Of a DNA stretch of 46,825 bases, positions 32,001 to 44,868 are shown in pieces. Both the position numbers and the translations under genes were made by a program. This DNA comes from Phaeoceros laevis (lineage: Eukaryota; Anthocerotophyta; Anthocerotopsida; Notothyladales). The notes under the pieces were generated by a model. It had not been told where the DNA came from and searched no databases. It saw only the letters and a program-made list of their open reading frames with translations. The stretch is taken from the NCBI GenBank assembly GCA_049999765.1, contig JBNGIQ010009434.1, positions 138,575 through 185,399 on the forward strand, written 5' to 3'. Numbering within the stretch: the first letter of the stretch is position 1; each line of letters begins with the position of its first letter.

Positions 32001-35000
32001 GCTCCTCAACAGCCACTTGTGGTCTTCTTCCTGGACCACAGACAATCCAATACTGCCGTCCGAGATTGTCACGGCCCACAAATTCCCTCCTTAGGCTTAT
32101 ATTCATCAATTCCAATTCCAGATTTTCAATCTCTAGATCTAGACGCATGTTCGATTCTTCCTCAGCAGAATCTACAGAAAGCTCAACATCACTCTCCAAG
32201 TCATTGTTTGGCTGATCAGACTTTGGCGTCTCCTTGGCTGGTTTGTTATCGAGCGTCATTGATACAGGTACAACATTTTCATTGTCCAAGCACTGCCCTA
32301 CCCCACAAGTATTAATGCCAGTATCATCAGCTGGTAGCTCTTCTCCTCGTAGACGCAACTTGGCATCCGGAGGATCAGGTGGACCGGCTTCCAAACTTGC
32401 TTTATCCTGTGCACACAACTCTTTGTCACTACCAAGACACTCCAGCACCATTTCGCTCTCACTCAAGACTGGTAGGCTTGAAGGCAAGAGAGTTTTCTCC
32501 TGATCCATGTGTTGCACTCTTGGAGCTGACTCTGGATTGGGTGATTCCCTGATTTCAGCAGCTGTTTGCCTCAGTTTGATCCCGGGACTCAGCTTACTTC
32601 TTGCAGATACCACAGGGGCCTCAGGTTCCAAGTCCACCTGAACACTACGTAGAGCCTCCGAAACCTTTTTAGGAGGCCTACCCCGTCTTTTTGCAGGAGC
32701 TTCCTCCTTTGCCTCAAACTTTCGCTTTGGGGGCCTGCCTCTCCTTTTTTCGACCACGATGGTTGCCTTTGGTGGTCTGCCCCTTCGTTTTGGAACTATG
32801 CCTGGAGAGCTCATCAGACTGTCTTCCTCAGAGTTCCTCACCTTAGGTGGCCTTCCTCTTTTTCGCTTCAGGACAACATCCATGACCTGGTCATTCTGAC
32901 TGCCTTTCTGAGAAGCTTCGTGATTCCTGATACTATAGCTCTTGGGTTTGTACTCCAAGTTTCCTCTTTCGACCTCATCAAGCCTAAACCTCCTCTCAAA
33001 CCGCTCTGCACGAGTTTGAACTCGGGCTGGTGGGGTGTCTTCTGTTGCAGCTACGGCCCTACATTCATCTGGAGCCCTTTTCTTGATTCGAACATTCCTT
33101 GGTTGTGATCTTTCAGCTACAAGCAACCGCAACTTTTGTTGCAGCTCCAAAGACTGGTCCAAACTCTTGTCCAAATTTGCCCGAACTGTACTCGTGTCAA
33201 GTGCCTCATCACAAAGAACTCTCAGAAGGAAGACCATCTGTGCCAATATCCATCATACAAAAACAATCAAGTGTTAGCCACTACCCTGTGAGAACAAGAA
33301 GAAAGCAGCAAATACACTGTCACTAGAATCATATTGCGTGTCGGCCTACGAAAGTAAAAACATTCATCAGAACGTACCTCTGCTGTGCTCAGCTGCCAAT
33401 ATTCTCTGCCTTCCATCCTTTCAGCTAATGCTCGCAATGGGCTCTTGTCAAACACGGAATTCTGATGATACTCAGCAGTCTTTTGATCCTCAATGGCATC
33501 ATTATCATCAACCAGTCGTTCCGGAAAGCTTTTCTCAAGAGCTAGGCAGTGTGGGCAAAACCACTTGCCTTCCGGAACTTTGGTTAGGGGAGGCTTTAGG
33601 CAGTATGTATGATACTCTGCCTCACAGCCATCGCAAAGAAGAACATTGTCATAGTCATCGTCAACTCCACAAATCCTACAAGATTCCTCATCCCAGGGCG
33701 CTTTCAACAGCTCACCCCCTCCTGCCTTCTCAGGTGACTCCTTATTCTGACACCATTGATCCTTCATAATGAGACCTGGTTTCTCGCAACTAGCAACAGA
33801 TTTCTTCCCGGACTTAACTGCCTCCAAACCCAATGGTTGCACTGGGCGAGATTCAACAGCCGGCAAGTCCTTCCTCTTTTTCGGGCCAATGCTTCCTTGG
33901 AGCAAACTTCTAACCTGTACAACAGAGCAATACCACACAACTCAAGGGGGAATGGATTTGATCTACTGAGACAATCCTCCACATACAGCTGTCACTAAAA
34001 ACATAGACCATTCCAGGTTTTAAGCTTCCCCTCGAAACATGCAAAATCTCACCACACATAAGCCAGAAGAATACATGTACATTCCACAACTGGCACTATC
34101 ATTTGGGGCCAGGGGGGGGAATGTACATCAAATCAATTTTGTTACCTGCTTCTCATATAATTCATCGAAAAGTTCTGAAAGTTTTTGAGAAAGTCGCAAC
34201 ATTTTACTTCCATCCTTGTAAACAGCTTCAGCATTCTTCCAAATCTGAATAGGATTCAAACTCAGTGCATTGATCACCATTCACTGGAAGAATTAACTAA
34301 GCCAAGAATGACTTCACCTCCATTGACCTAACTTATGCTATAGATGCAGACAACTTATGCCATACTTACCTGTCTGACATCAGCTGCAAAGGCTTCTGGC
34401 GAATGCATATACACTCCAGCTTCCAGACGTAAATCGATGGTTCTAAGATCAAGAGGCCGTATGACTCCAGACGTTGTTTTCAAAGAACCATCTCCTTCAA
34501 GTTCATTGGCATCAAAAACTCCATTGCCATAAAGAAAACAAAACACTCGGGAGGTGTCAGCAGCCGCAACTTCACGCAGCACTAGTCGGCAACGCTGTGT
34601 GATTAAAGCAGGTGATGGGACAATTTTCCGTGCCCGCACTCTACATTTCCTCGGCTTCACCTCCTCACCACGAACTTTGGCTAGCACTGAAAGGACAGCA
34701 TGCTGCATCAAACAGACAAATCGACATAAAAGATAGGAACAAATACAAAAACTCAGAATTGATCCAATAACTATCCCAAAAAGATCAACAAAGATAGGAT
34801 GTCTGTGAACCTGTCTCTAATTGCCTGCCAGACACATAACACCCAAGTATGGGCGCTGACATAACTCACCTTTGTAGGACCAGCAGCATTGCCCTTGAAT
34901 ACTTCTTTGGTGATGGACCATTCCAGGACCTTCCTTGCCCATTCTGGAGGCCTTTCCTTCAAAGATTCTTGGACTCTGTTCCTGATGCGTGCTCCAGTAT

Positions 35001-38000
35001 TTGTTGGAATTTGTGCAACAGGCTCCAGGATTTGCACCCACAGCTCTTTCTCCTCACCCTTTTGTAAGTGGCTGACTTCTTCAACCATGCTCTTAACACT
35101 ACTATCTTCAGTTAAACAACCAGCTGCACGTGCATCAACAGGGCTCAACACAGATGTAGCATCACTTGAAGGCATCCTCGTGAGTAGCTGCTTTTCCACA
35201 CTCCCTAGCAACTGCCAACAAAAGCATATTAGTCAGGCACAAAGTGTGAAGGACATCCATAAGTGCTACACATGCAGAGGACAAACCCAACCAAAACACT
35301 TCGTTGACCAACCTGTGCATCTGCTTCTGCACCTGCCATCCCATCTAATCCACCATAAAGAACTCCTCCATCCCCCTGAAGCAAACGAAATATTCTGGAA
35401 TAATGCTGATGTCGCCTTTCTGGGTCTTCATCTTCTCTCTTCAAAGCTAGCAGGGCAAGGATATAGCGATGTGCGACATCTGGCCACGTAATCAAATTCA
35501 TGGGGAGACAGGATTCTCTCTCTACATCTAATAAGAGCTCATCCTCCAATGACCTCTTTTTTCCTTGTCTCAACTTGAGTTCCTCATCCATACTTTGAAT
35601 CCCAAGGATCTTCTGCTTCATATCAGAGATGAGAAGCTTAATCAGCGGGATGTGAATGTTGGCAAGGGCTGTTATACCACGACTTGCCACCTGGTTTACA
35701 TCTTTGTGTTGATTGACCATCTTTGGTGCAATCACAGCGCCCAATTCCTTATTGGATTCCAAAGCGTCACTCATGATTTGTTCAACAGGCTGCCCAGATG
35801 ACACAAGATCATCCTTCCCACTTGCACCTTGAGAAGATGGCTCCCAAGGCTCAACTAGTCCATCTTCAAAGTCATCAAATGAAGGAAGTTGAATTCCTAT
35901 GACATCAGCAAATCTACAAAGAAATTCCCAAATCTGCATAAAAGAGCACCATACAGAACTACGATTTGGTGAGAACCTTAATGACAAGTGCAAGTCCCTG
36001 ATCAACTAGGCAATGCTGACTTCAGTAGTCACTAGAAAAAGCACATCCCAACAGACACTAAAAACTTGTACCTCAAGAACATCTCCAGCAAGATGATGAG
36101 GCAACTTTGCCCCAAAAGTAACTCCAACAGGCAGTGTCCGGCCTTGAGCATGTACAGGACTGTCGAGGACAACTTCTTCAGCTTCCTCAGCTTGTCCAGC
36201 ATCCTCAAGTTGACCAGCCTCCTCAGCTTGTCCAGCTGTCCCTCCTTGCTTCAAGGGACTTTGCTTTTTAGAAGATAGTTCTCCACTGTCGCCAATGTCC
36301 TTGCCTTCTTGGCTATTCATTTCATCTTGTGCTTTTGCCTGTAGACGTAGCTTCAAGGCAGTTTGCACCACTTCATCGGCAAGACCGAAACGGTCTTGTC
36401 TCATTCTTTCCACTAACTCTGACAGCATTTGCCCAGGATCATTGGCAGCTGCTAGATGATTGACACAACCTATCTGACCATCTGTCTCATCTTCACTGCA
36501 GCTATCCTCTCCAAGCACCACAATTTCATGCCCGTTCTCTGACTCAACTGTCCAATCTGCATGGTTCAATGCCAACTTCCTGGCAGATGAGGGTAGGATG
36601 TGAGTCTGAGGACGTGCCCTCCACCATTCAGCACACCGCTCTGCAAAGGCTTTCCATGCTTCTATTGAAGTGCTAGCCTCTACTGCAAACTCTCCCATCT
36701 CATCCTTCAGGTCAGAGCTAACCCCAGCCCACCCCGTAGTATGTTCTTGGACACCAGAACAATCTCCGAAGGCATCTTGACGACCTGCACTACAGCTAAC
36801 AGGTCAGAGCTTCAACAATATGTTGCACTCTCCAACCAACCAGCCTAATCATTTCTAATAACAGCAAAGGACAAGCATGCTATGCTGTACATCCTTTTGC
36901 AAGACTTGATGCAACTACAAACAGCTCATAAAATCTCCATCAAATCTTTTCAAGTTTCTCACAAGGATATGATTGATTAGTACCTAGAAAGATTGCGCAA
37001 GAGCGTCTTGTAACTCGAAAGACAGGACCAGCATGGCCACCATCTGCCACTTCACTGATGCAAAAGGACCCCGTGTGAACATCATGCCAGGTACTGCGAT
37101 ACCCTACAGGCCAAATAGTAGAACCATCACCATCTGACCACTTATCTACTTCTCCTAGGGATTCAATGTTCAGCTCTCCAGATCGAATTGGCATCTCTAA
37201 GTTTGACTGCACAAAGACAAGTGACAAGAAACGCATAGCTCTCAACATCATAAACAAGAAACTGAAACCAAAGGGAAACCTCAGAACAAAATCTCTGAAA
37301 ACAGAAAGATATCCGTTTCTCAGCTTAAAAGAACCTCAGTGCTAAGAGAAAATCACTCAATTTTAGGAAGTTTATTTGAAAGCGCACGAGATGACTAACC
37401 TGCTGAACAAGGCCCTGGTTCCTAGTCTTACTGGAGTCCAAGCCCAAAAATCTTGCAACTTCAAGCCGTGACCGGAACTTTTGCTTGCCAGGTGAGACAT
37501 ATATTTTATCTGTTGCATTGCCACCAGTTCTTCTCCTCACTTCTACATTCCAACCTTCTTCCAGTGTACCATGCTTCTCGGATATGAAGCTTTTTAGCTG
37601 ATGCAAGACTGTTGCTTTGTCTACGTCCTTCAGGTGTGACTCCTCTGATGGGACAGCACATACTCTTCTGATACTCTGCTCCTGACCAGCCAAACCCTCT
37701 ATCTTCTTCAAGTCTTGAAGGCCCAGATAACGCAAAACTTCTGCTCGTGACCTCAACACTTTCCTATCTGGTGAATAGTACTTCACGTCACATACCACGC
37801 TACCTCGTTTAGGGCGACTTGTTATATCTGCAGTCCACCCCTCTCCCAAGAAGCCGTTTCTTTCTGTAACATATCTTCGAAGCTGCAAAATAGCATCTAC
37901 TTCTCGCTCTGTCATCTTGCAATTATCTTCCACTTCTATGACTGCTTCTGCTGACTGGGCAGGTCCTAACACCTCTCCGACTTGCAACTCAGTTGGATCA

Positions 38001-39928
38001 TTTTTGGAAAAATCTAAAGCCATGCACCCACCACCGGAGGAAGCAGGTGGCAGAGGTGAAGTTGCTGGGGATCCCAAGATTCTTGGAAACTGCATGTGGT
38101 GCATAGTACCAGAAGCCATACATAAACTCTCAATGTTCTCTGACCTGTCTGTTTGGCCAGCTATTGCCTCTTTCTCTACAACAGTGTCCTGAAACTCCTG
38201 ACCTTCTCTTGAATTGCACTGCTCCTCCAGGACATTTTTTCTTGATGGCAAACCAGCTTTGCCTGAAGAACTGCGAGTCTTCACTCTACCTGTTGAGCTT
38301 CCATGTTCCTCTCCGCTAGGTGTAGAAACATTTGCCAAGCTCTCGAAGTACCTGAAGACCTCTTGCTTGGACGAGAATCGCTTTTTTTCTGGTGAAAAGA
38401 AGTATGTCCGCACACTTCCAATCCTTCCTTCTTTCACCCTATCCTTCACAGTGGCAGTCCACCCATCCAGAGACACCATGCCACAGTTTTCAGCTACAAA
38501 AGTCTTCAGCTGCTCTAAAGCGTAGACTGCCTGGGATTCCTGTGCATCTTTGTTAAGTCTCCTGCCATCCCAAACTTTGTCCTCAATACCGCTCTGTGGT
38601 GGATCACCACTCAAGTGGCTACCAATGCCACCACTCTCAGTGGGTCCCGTGTCACCAGGACCTGCTTTCTCCTCATGAGAACCAAGATTTTGCGCACCCC
38701 TTACACGAAAATTTGTCAAGGGGGATTTTAGGCCTGGTTCTACTTTCATAGTCGCTCCATTGTTCTCATCTGGCCTCGCATTGACCTTGTCGTGACAGTG
38801 CAAATCTGACGTACTCCCAAGCCTGCACACTCTTCTTTCACTATTAAGCGACGACAAGACGAAACTGCAAAGGATGTGTCTCGTTCTATACAGCCTGAGT
38901 TAACAAAATGCGACTAGGAGAGGGCAATCAGCTAGGACTGCTAATACTTACCGCTCAAGAAACTGATCGCTTCCATCGCCGTCGGCCAACACTTCCACCT
39001 TCTCCGACTTTACATCTATCGTCATTTTACTGTCGACTGGGACGCTAGGTTTCGACACTTCTCCGACTTTCGCAGGCCTTCCCTCAATCTTGTCGTCCTC
39101 AACTGCGTTGACTCCTGGCTTCAACATTTTCTCATATTCATGACTGGACCCGTGCTTGGAAGACATCCGGTCTTCCGATCCCATTAACCTGTTCATGCTG
39201 TACCTCGCATTCAAGGCGACCTTGCCAAGAGGCCTTCTCTGAGGTGATTCCGCCGAACCGCACAAATCGCAGAGCCATTCATCATATCGTTCGGCAGTTT
39301 TGGGGCGAATTTTCAGACAGCTGACATGGAAACTCCGGTCGCACTCGTCGCAAACAAGACATGGCTTGCTGCCCTCTGAATCCCTGCACTTCCCGCACAG
39401 AATAGTCTCACCAGAGAGTCCTACGTCCCCAGTCTGCCCCGGGAACTCAGCAGCGTCCCCCTCAAAGTTCTCCAATCTACCATAAGCTTCCACGGCCGCA
39501 GCCAACGCGAGCTCCGACGAGCTCAGCCCCTCAAAGTCACTTCCGCTAGACTCTGGGTACTGCTCCGACGCAAGATCTCCATCGTCGTCCCCGGAACTAC
39601 TATCGTCCTGCTGCTCAGCATATTGACCACGTCCGAAATCCACAATCGCCGATCGCTTACGAAGGTACCTGACCCCGCCGTTGGCTGCCACGGCCTGCTC
39701 AATTCTGAACTTGGATGCTCGAGATGCTCTGCCCCCATAGGACTGAGCAAACATGTCACTCCCTGTGGCCCCGTCAGTTCGAAGTTCACCGGCCTCCTGT
39801 TCCGCATTCGCCAGCTCACCTACATTATCCGAAACACTCGCTCTCCCGGACCTCTTCCCTTCTTGTTCCTCACAGCCAGCCCTCAACTTTCCACGCGCTC
39901 TGATCACGGGCGAACACAGTCTTGTCAT
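29065..39928 (-). CDS. MBD9-like chromatin regulator with three MBD repeats, two PHD fingers, FYRN/FYRC, DDT and AT-hooks
   Basis: Eleven exons on the minus strand: 39928-38952, 38864-37400, 37206-36984, 36784-36072, 35933-35313, 35211-34870, 34702-34370, 34244-34146, 33914-33378, 33237-29398, 29301-29065. All are GT-AG and in frame, giving about 3128 residues. Order of domains: PHD finger (about 178-224, CGKC..CDEC..HVSC..CDLC); three MBD-type repeats (about 440-500, 650-708, 748-800), each with a preceding QL..F/YV/I helix and a GW core; FYRN (about 846-888) and FYRC (about 920-940); DDT-type segment (about 1106-1155, LPHHLAGDVLE then IWEFLCRFAD); WHIM-like TWPDVAHRYI; bromodomain-like piece (exons 7-8); second PHD (about 1670-1714); four RGRPPK AT-hooks (about 1895-1962); RREFVGRDNLGRQYW (about 2160); Cys-rich zinc-binding-like region (about 2340-2372). 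Arabidopsis MBD9 (about 2200 residues, one MBD) works with the SWR1 complex for H2A.Z deposition. A similar nuclear role is inferred. Confidence 0.93.
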
Positions 39929-40765
39929 CACTGCAGCAGGCAGGGGGAGGCAGGCAGGCAGCAGATTCTACACGGGTGTTACCTTCGGATCAGAAAAGCT
40001 CATGCCATTCACTAACCTGTTACGCGCCCGGCCAAAATTCCGGACCCATTCATATACTCGGGCCAGCTACGGCCTGGCGGAGCGAGCTTCATAGCTGCTG
40101 CGAGGCCCCTCCCTGGACTGGAGTCCGGCAGCTTAGGGCTGCCATGCCAGAATAACCGAGCATAGGTTAGCAGACCTTACCCCAGTCAGAAGTTTAACGG
40201 GACTTCTCCTTGACGGCGGTATTCGCGCCAAAACCACGGGGTGAACGCATTGAATGCATCGGTTGAGGGTACTGGAGGCTCTCTCTAGAGTCTATATGTA
40301 CCCCGCCAAATTTGAATCCAAAGTTTCCCAACTTACTCAAACTTGCGTGCGGACAAAATTCTTGTGTCGTCATCACCAAGTCTCCAACTCTCGAACAGAA
40401 TAACCATCAAACCTTAAAAGATCCTATGAAGTCTGAAACATTCTACATCATAATTGTTCTACAAATTAACTTCAAGTGCAATTTGCTGCGTTTTAAACTT
40501 TTTATACATTGTGATTAACTTTAACTATAAGTACCACGAATTAACTCCAGAAGTATCATAAACTAACCTAAATTTAATATAAATATTGGGTATTGATTTT
40601 GCTGCTTTGTGAAATTTTTATCCAACATCATTGACTTTTTAGCAAAAGTGTGTGATGACTAACCATGTGGCATGCCCAAAAGGCTGTCCAGTCTTCACCT
40701 CATGTGTGGATGACTATGAAATAGTAAAGAAAACAAGTGCGAGATCACGCATACACTCAAACATA
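39929..40765. other. Promoter and upstream flank of the MBD9-like gene
   Basis: The start codon at 39928 follows a purine/GCAGGCAGG-rich leader. Beyond about 40300 the DNA becomes AT-rich with no coding signal. No convincing TATA box was seen on the minus strand. Confidence 0.4.
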
Positions 40766-40788
40766 CAAACAAACAAACAAACAAACAC
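40766..40788. repeat. (AAAC)n microsatellite
   Basis: Five to six tandem AAAC/CAAA units in AT-rich non-coding DNA. Confidence 0.9.
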
Positions 40789-40845
40789 ATTGATCACACT
40801 CTCACGTATTCCAAGACTTCCGAGGTAGTTGCAGGCATGCATTCG

Positions 40846-41076
40846 CTACAGGAGCGCCGCTGCAAGTTGCTTGATACCCAGATCCCGACTACGCAACATC
40901 ATTCTCGGCCATGCTTAACAAGCTATGAAATTGACTCAGCGAGGGGAGACAAGTGGCACAAGGCTACACGGACCAAGGCTACAGGAGCGCCGCTACAAGT
41001 TGCTTGATACACAGATCCCGACCACGCAACATCATTCTCGGCCATGCTTAACAAGCTATGAAACTAATTTAGCGAG
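40846..41076. repeat. About 98-bp direct repeat, two copies
   Basis: Copies at 40846-40943 and 40979-41076 share CTACAGGAGCGCCGC, then AAGTTGCTTGATAC and CATCATTCTCGGCCATGC, and differ at only a few bases. The intervening 35 bp are unique, which gives a 133-bp period. No coding content. Confidence 0.9.
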
Positions 41077-41911
41077 TGTTTTCTGACTCAATATGCCTTC
41101 AATGGACAACATAATTCAGCCTCACAGGCTTACTTTAGTCTCAATAGAGATAGCCATGCGAGAGATAGTAAGGGACTAGAGCCAAACCTGGAGTGGTTGC
41201 TTGTGTCGGACATGTTTTTAAACTTCCATTGTTTTTTGCTCAGCATTGTCATGTGCTTTCTCTTAGACTGATCTAGTTTGACATACATGCATGCTAGGCA
41301 TGGTTGTGTTGTGTTGTAGATATGCCAACTTAGGTATAATATTTGGTTGGTGGCTGATAGGGAGTTGCATCTTAGAATAGGAAATCAGGGTTTGACCGGG
41401 GAGGAGTAGGGATTTGCCATACCGCAATCATTGTATGATGAAGGACTCTGAGATTGAAATATTGAAGTGGTAGAGTTTTAACCTTGAACACAGCCTCAAA
41501 GGGCTTGTCGTCATCACATATTAGTTTTGGGAGATTAAATAAACGAATGTTAAGCTCTCTTCTTTTGTCAGCCATGTAAGAAAACATGTGACTTGGGATA
41601 ATGGACGTAGTACACAATGCCTTAAGGATAGAAGGTATGATATAAGAAGTGGGAGAGATTGAAAACCTGCCGTGTCCAAGGTTACGGGATGAGATGGCAC
41701 CAAATATTGTTTGCGGTCGATATGTGGGTGCATTGTGTTCAAGCTTATCAAATTTGGCGGAGAAAAGAGCAGTTTGTTTTGTTGGGTGTGAGGGTTGTGA
41801 ATAACGGCGGAGGATGTGGCTTGCCGTCCCCTATTCGTGGCTAAGTATGGGTTGTGGGTTAGGAGAGGAGGATGTAGCTTGGTATGGATGTAGGTGGGGA
41901 GTGGAAGTTAT
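41077..41911. other. Intergenic DNA left of the LTR retrotransposon
   Basis: Mixed-composition DNA with no recognised gene or element. The last five bases (41907-41911, GTTAT) are the left copy of the target-site duplication of the retrotransposon. Confidence 0.5.
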
Positions 41912-42085
41912 TATTAAGATCCTCCCAAAAGCCCCCTGTTTAGGGTTTGTATTCTCTTAAGTATGAAACAAAGTGGTAGTTCAGTTTTTGTTGATTCGAC
42001 CGTACCGCTTGGCCTATAACCTACGGCCACCTAGTAGTTACATAAAACCTTGTTGCCTACTCTAACCTACTCTGGCTTCATGACA
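41912..42085 (-). repeat. 3' LTR of the retrotransposon
   Basis: Matches 45710-45873 over its length, with shared blocks TTTAGGGTTTGTATTC, AAGTATGAAACAAA and AACCTACTCTGGCTT. It carries a 10-bp insertion (ACGGCCACCT) that the other copy lacks. Confidence 0.88.
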
Positions 42086-43121
42086 ACTGCTCCCGGGGGG
42101 GAGAGGCCTCGTCCTTGAGGCCAGGAACGACGTGAGTTATGGTGTAGAACTTTGTCCAAAGCTGCTTAGTCCTGGATGGAACGCAAGGGCTCCCATATGG
42201 CATCCTCCACAGGATAGCCATGCTAGAGTACCAAAAACTGAAGTTGTCGTCGATAGATGCAGTGACTAAGAATCCACTGTACCTGTTATTTGGGAGTGCC
42301 GCAACTAATTGTGACGGGGGGCGAACTGGCGGAGGTCCTCTGTATAGCTTGAGAAAGGGGACATGGAACATTGAGTGGCGCTGCATTTGAGGAGGTAGCT
42401 GAAGGTGATATGCCACTGCACCCATGCATTCCAGAATCGGAAACGGTCCAATCCAACTGTCTTCTAATTTACTTAGAGGACAACAACACAGCACTAAGTT
42501 GCTAACCCGGAATGAGACGTCCCGACGGTGCTTATTAGCTTGCTGTCGCTATTTGTTCTGAGCCTGAATAGTATTTGTGCGAGCCTGTTGCAAAATTTCA
42601 GCACGAGTACGTAGAAAATCCTCTGCGGCAGGGACACAAGCAGCTGTTGCAATTAGGGCATTCAGTAACGTGCGAGGATGCTGATATGTGTTCATAAAAA
42701 AAGGAGTCACCTTGGTAGAAGAATTGGTGGCGTTGTTGTGGGGCAAACTCCACCAAGTAAAGAAACTCTGACTAGTCTTCCTGATGCGTGCTGACAAATG
42801 CCCGTAACATGTCTTCAGCTTCTTGATTAGTACACTCGATGCTACCATCCGTCTCTGGGTGATTAGCTGTGGACAAGCGTGCCTTGGTCCGAAGTCCTTT
42901 GTGCAATGCCTCCCAAAATTGGAGGTGAACCTGGAATCTTTGTCACTAACCAGAGACCTGGGTAGCCTATGCAAGCGATACACATTTTTCAGAAAGAGGT
43001 CAGCAGCTTCCACAGCAGAACATTTTTCTGTAGTTGGCACCATGTGTACCGCATGGCTAAGTTTGTCAACCAAGACTAGAATAACATCATATGGATCCAT
43101 GTGATGGTGGCAAGCCAACAA
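42078..43121 (-). pseudogene. Integrase and pol C-terminal remnant (Ty3/gypsy)
   Basis: The minus strand has an integrase core fragment with DVILVLVDKLSH and SLVSDKDSRFTS, the retroviral-type integrase signature around its second acidic residue. It then shifts frame. Further down, WIGPFPILE and FHVPFLKLY are the usual pol C-terminal (GPF/Y-type) motifs before the 3' LTR. Several frameshifts separate these pieces, so no full protein is made. Confidence 0.85.
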
Positions 43122-43425
43122 TGAAATCTAAAGTAACATGCTCCCATGGTTCCAAAGGAACTAATCAGTTCCTTTCGAACCAGGGGAGAAGGTTACTTTA
43201 TATATATTTCATTGTTACAACCCTTACCAGTAAGAATTGTAGTAAACCTGCCGGACGTAGTCGTTATGGTTTAGTCTGCTGGCAAGTAACACAACATAGA
43301 ACTATATCTCTGACATCTCGTCGGAGGGTTTTCCAGTAATTAATATTTGCGCTCCAAAAGCTGAACCGTCCGGTAAAGTCCTTGGTGTCCTACCGACGGG
43401 GTGTTGTGTGCTTCCTTCATATATG

Positions 43426-43900
43426 TCAACCATATGTCAGGTTGGGGACATCTATTTGACCTTGCCATGTAAGAAGCCCATCTGATCTGATTTTCCAGGC
43501 TGTAGGGCCAGCTTGAATGGCCTTATATGCGGTTTTCACTTCTTCATCTAGAGGCAGAGCTGTGAGGATCTCCTCTACCCAGCTTGGCTGTGTGCCTAGT
43601 ATTGTCTGAATAATATGCAAATCAATTCTACTCAACACATTAGCAACTTGGTTGTCCCCGCCTTTTTTATACTTCACAGTGAAGCTGAACTGTTGGAAGT
43701 ATTCTAGCCAACGGGCCTGTTTTCGAGACGAAAGGGGTTGTGTTTCAAGAAACACCAGAGAACCTCTACGGGGCCGTGAAAACCTCTTCAAATATTACAC
43801 ACACACACACCAGAGGGTTGTGATCTGTTTCCAAAGTGAATGTTGTCCTCTCACGCAGCATTGCCACCAAATCTCAAAGTGACCTCCACAGATCTGATCA
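43426..43900 (-). pseudogene. RNase H to integrase-N remnant (Ty3/gypsy)
   Basis: Read on the minus strand from 43900, FTLETDHNPL is followed after a break by QARWLEYFQQFSFTVKYKKG and NQVANVLSR. This is the C-terminal half of a Ty3 RNase H domain. The A-D-x-L-S-R motif has valine-asparagine changes (VANVLSR). Upstream of FTLETDH the expected RNase H and reverse transcriptase sequence is replaced by unrelated DNA. Confidence 0.85.
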
Positions 43901-44868
43901 TGGGCTTCAAACAATGGACCCTCATGGACAGAGCTTTCGCACGATTTCGCGATGCAGCTTTCGGAACCGGATTTGGGATATTTAGGGATGTATTCGGTGC
44001 CAAATCTTTTTTTAATACGGATCTGATTCCATCCAGCGAAATCCTGGCAGCCAAATCGCCCCGGACAGGCTGGTTGGTTTTCACGATTTCATTCACGGAA
44101 AGTGTAACGCGCGCCAAATGGAGGATGGGAAGTAATGGAAGATAAATGGAGAGGATGAAAAATGAATCAAGCTGGTAAAATTTGAGCCCGATTTGCACGA
44201 ACCATCGTGCTTACCGGAAATTTCGGCATCGTAGGTGCTTTGGTATTTTAAGATTTCGCATCCGCCACNNNNNNNNNNNNNNNNNNNNNNNNNNNNNNNN
44301 NNNNNNNNNNNNNNNNNNNNNNNNNNNNNNNNNNNNNNNNNNNNNNNNNNNNNNNNNNNNNNNNNNNNAAAAATACAGATTTCGCGGCCGAAAGCGCCGT
44401 GAAATCCTTTGATTTGGTCCTGTCCGTAAGGGTCCAATGCTTCTTCAATTTGCTTTCCCCAAATGCACCTATGTGAGACCCTATCAGGTCCTAATTTAAA
44501 CAGATTCCAGTCAATGAGCGTCCTTGCTCCATTGGTGATAGGCAGAGCTGAGTAGGGTTGGCTCACTCTGAGCAAATTCCAGCTCTCCTGCAGAGAGGAA
44601 CCATCTGGATATTTTTGGTATACCAATAACCTCCAACTTTGCTCATACAGCACCACGGGGTCTCGGATGGATACAACCGAGATCTGGTGAACTCCTTCAG
44701 GCATACACACATGACACTCGAGATCCCCCACTTGCTCAAGAACCTCATTCAACGTTGCAGAGGCATGCGCATCAGCTACTTGGTTACAAACCCTTGGCAC
44801 TTGGGCAGCTTCAAAAGCTAAAAATCGTGAAGACAGATCCTTCACCTGTTTGCTCGATTAGGGCAAGA
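43901..44868. other. Unexplained insert in the retrotransposon, with scaffold gap 44269-44368
   Basis: This stretch sits where reverse transcriptase should be. The part right of the gap reads, on the minus strand, RFLAFEAAQVPRVCNQVADA, which resembles the VPR..N..AD.LA end of another RNase H domain. It may therefore be a fragment of a second, nested retroelement. The part left of the gap has no recognisable protein. The gap prevents a decision. Confidence 0.35.
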
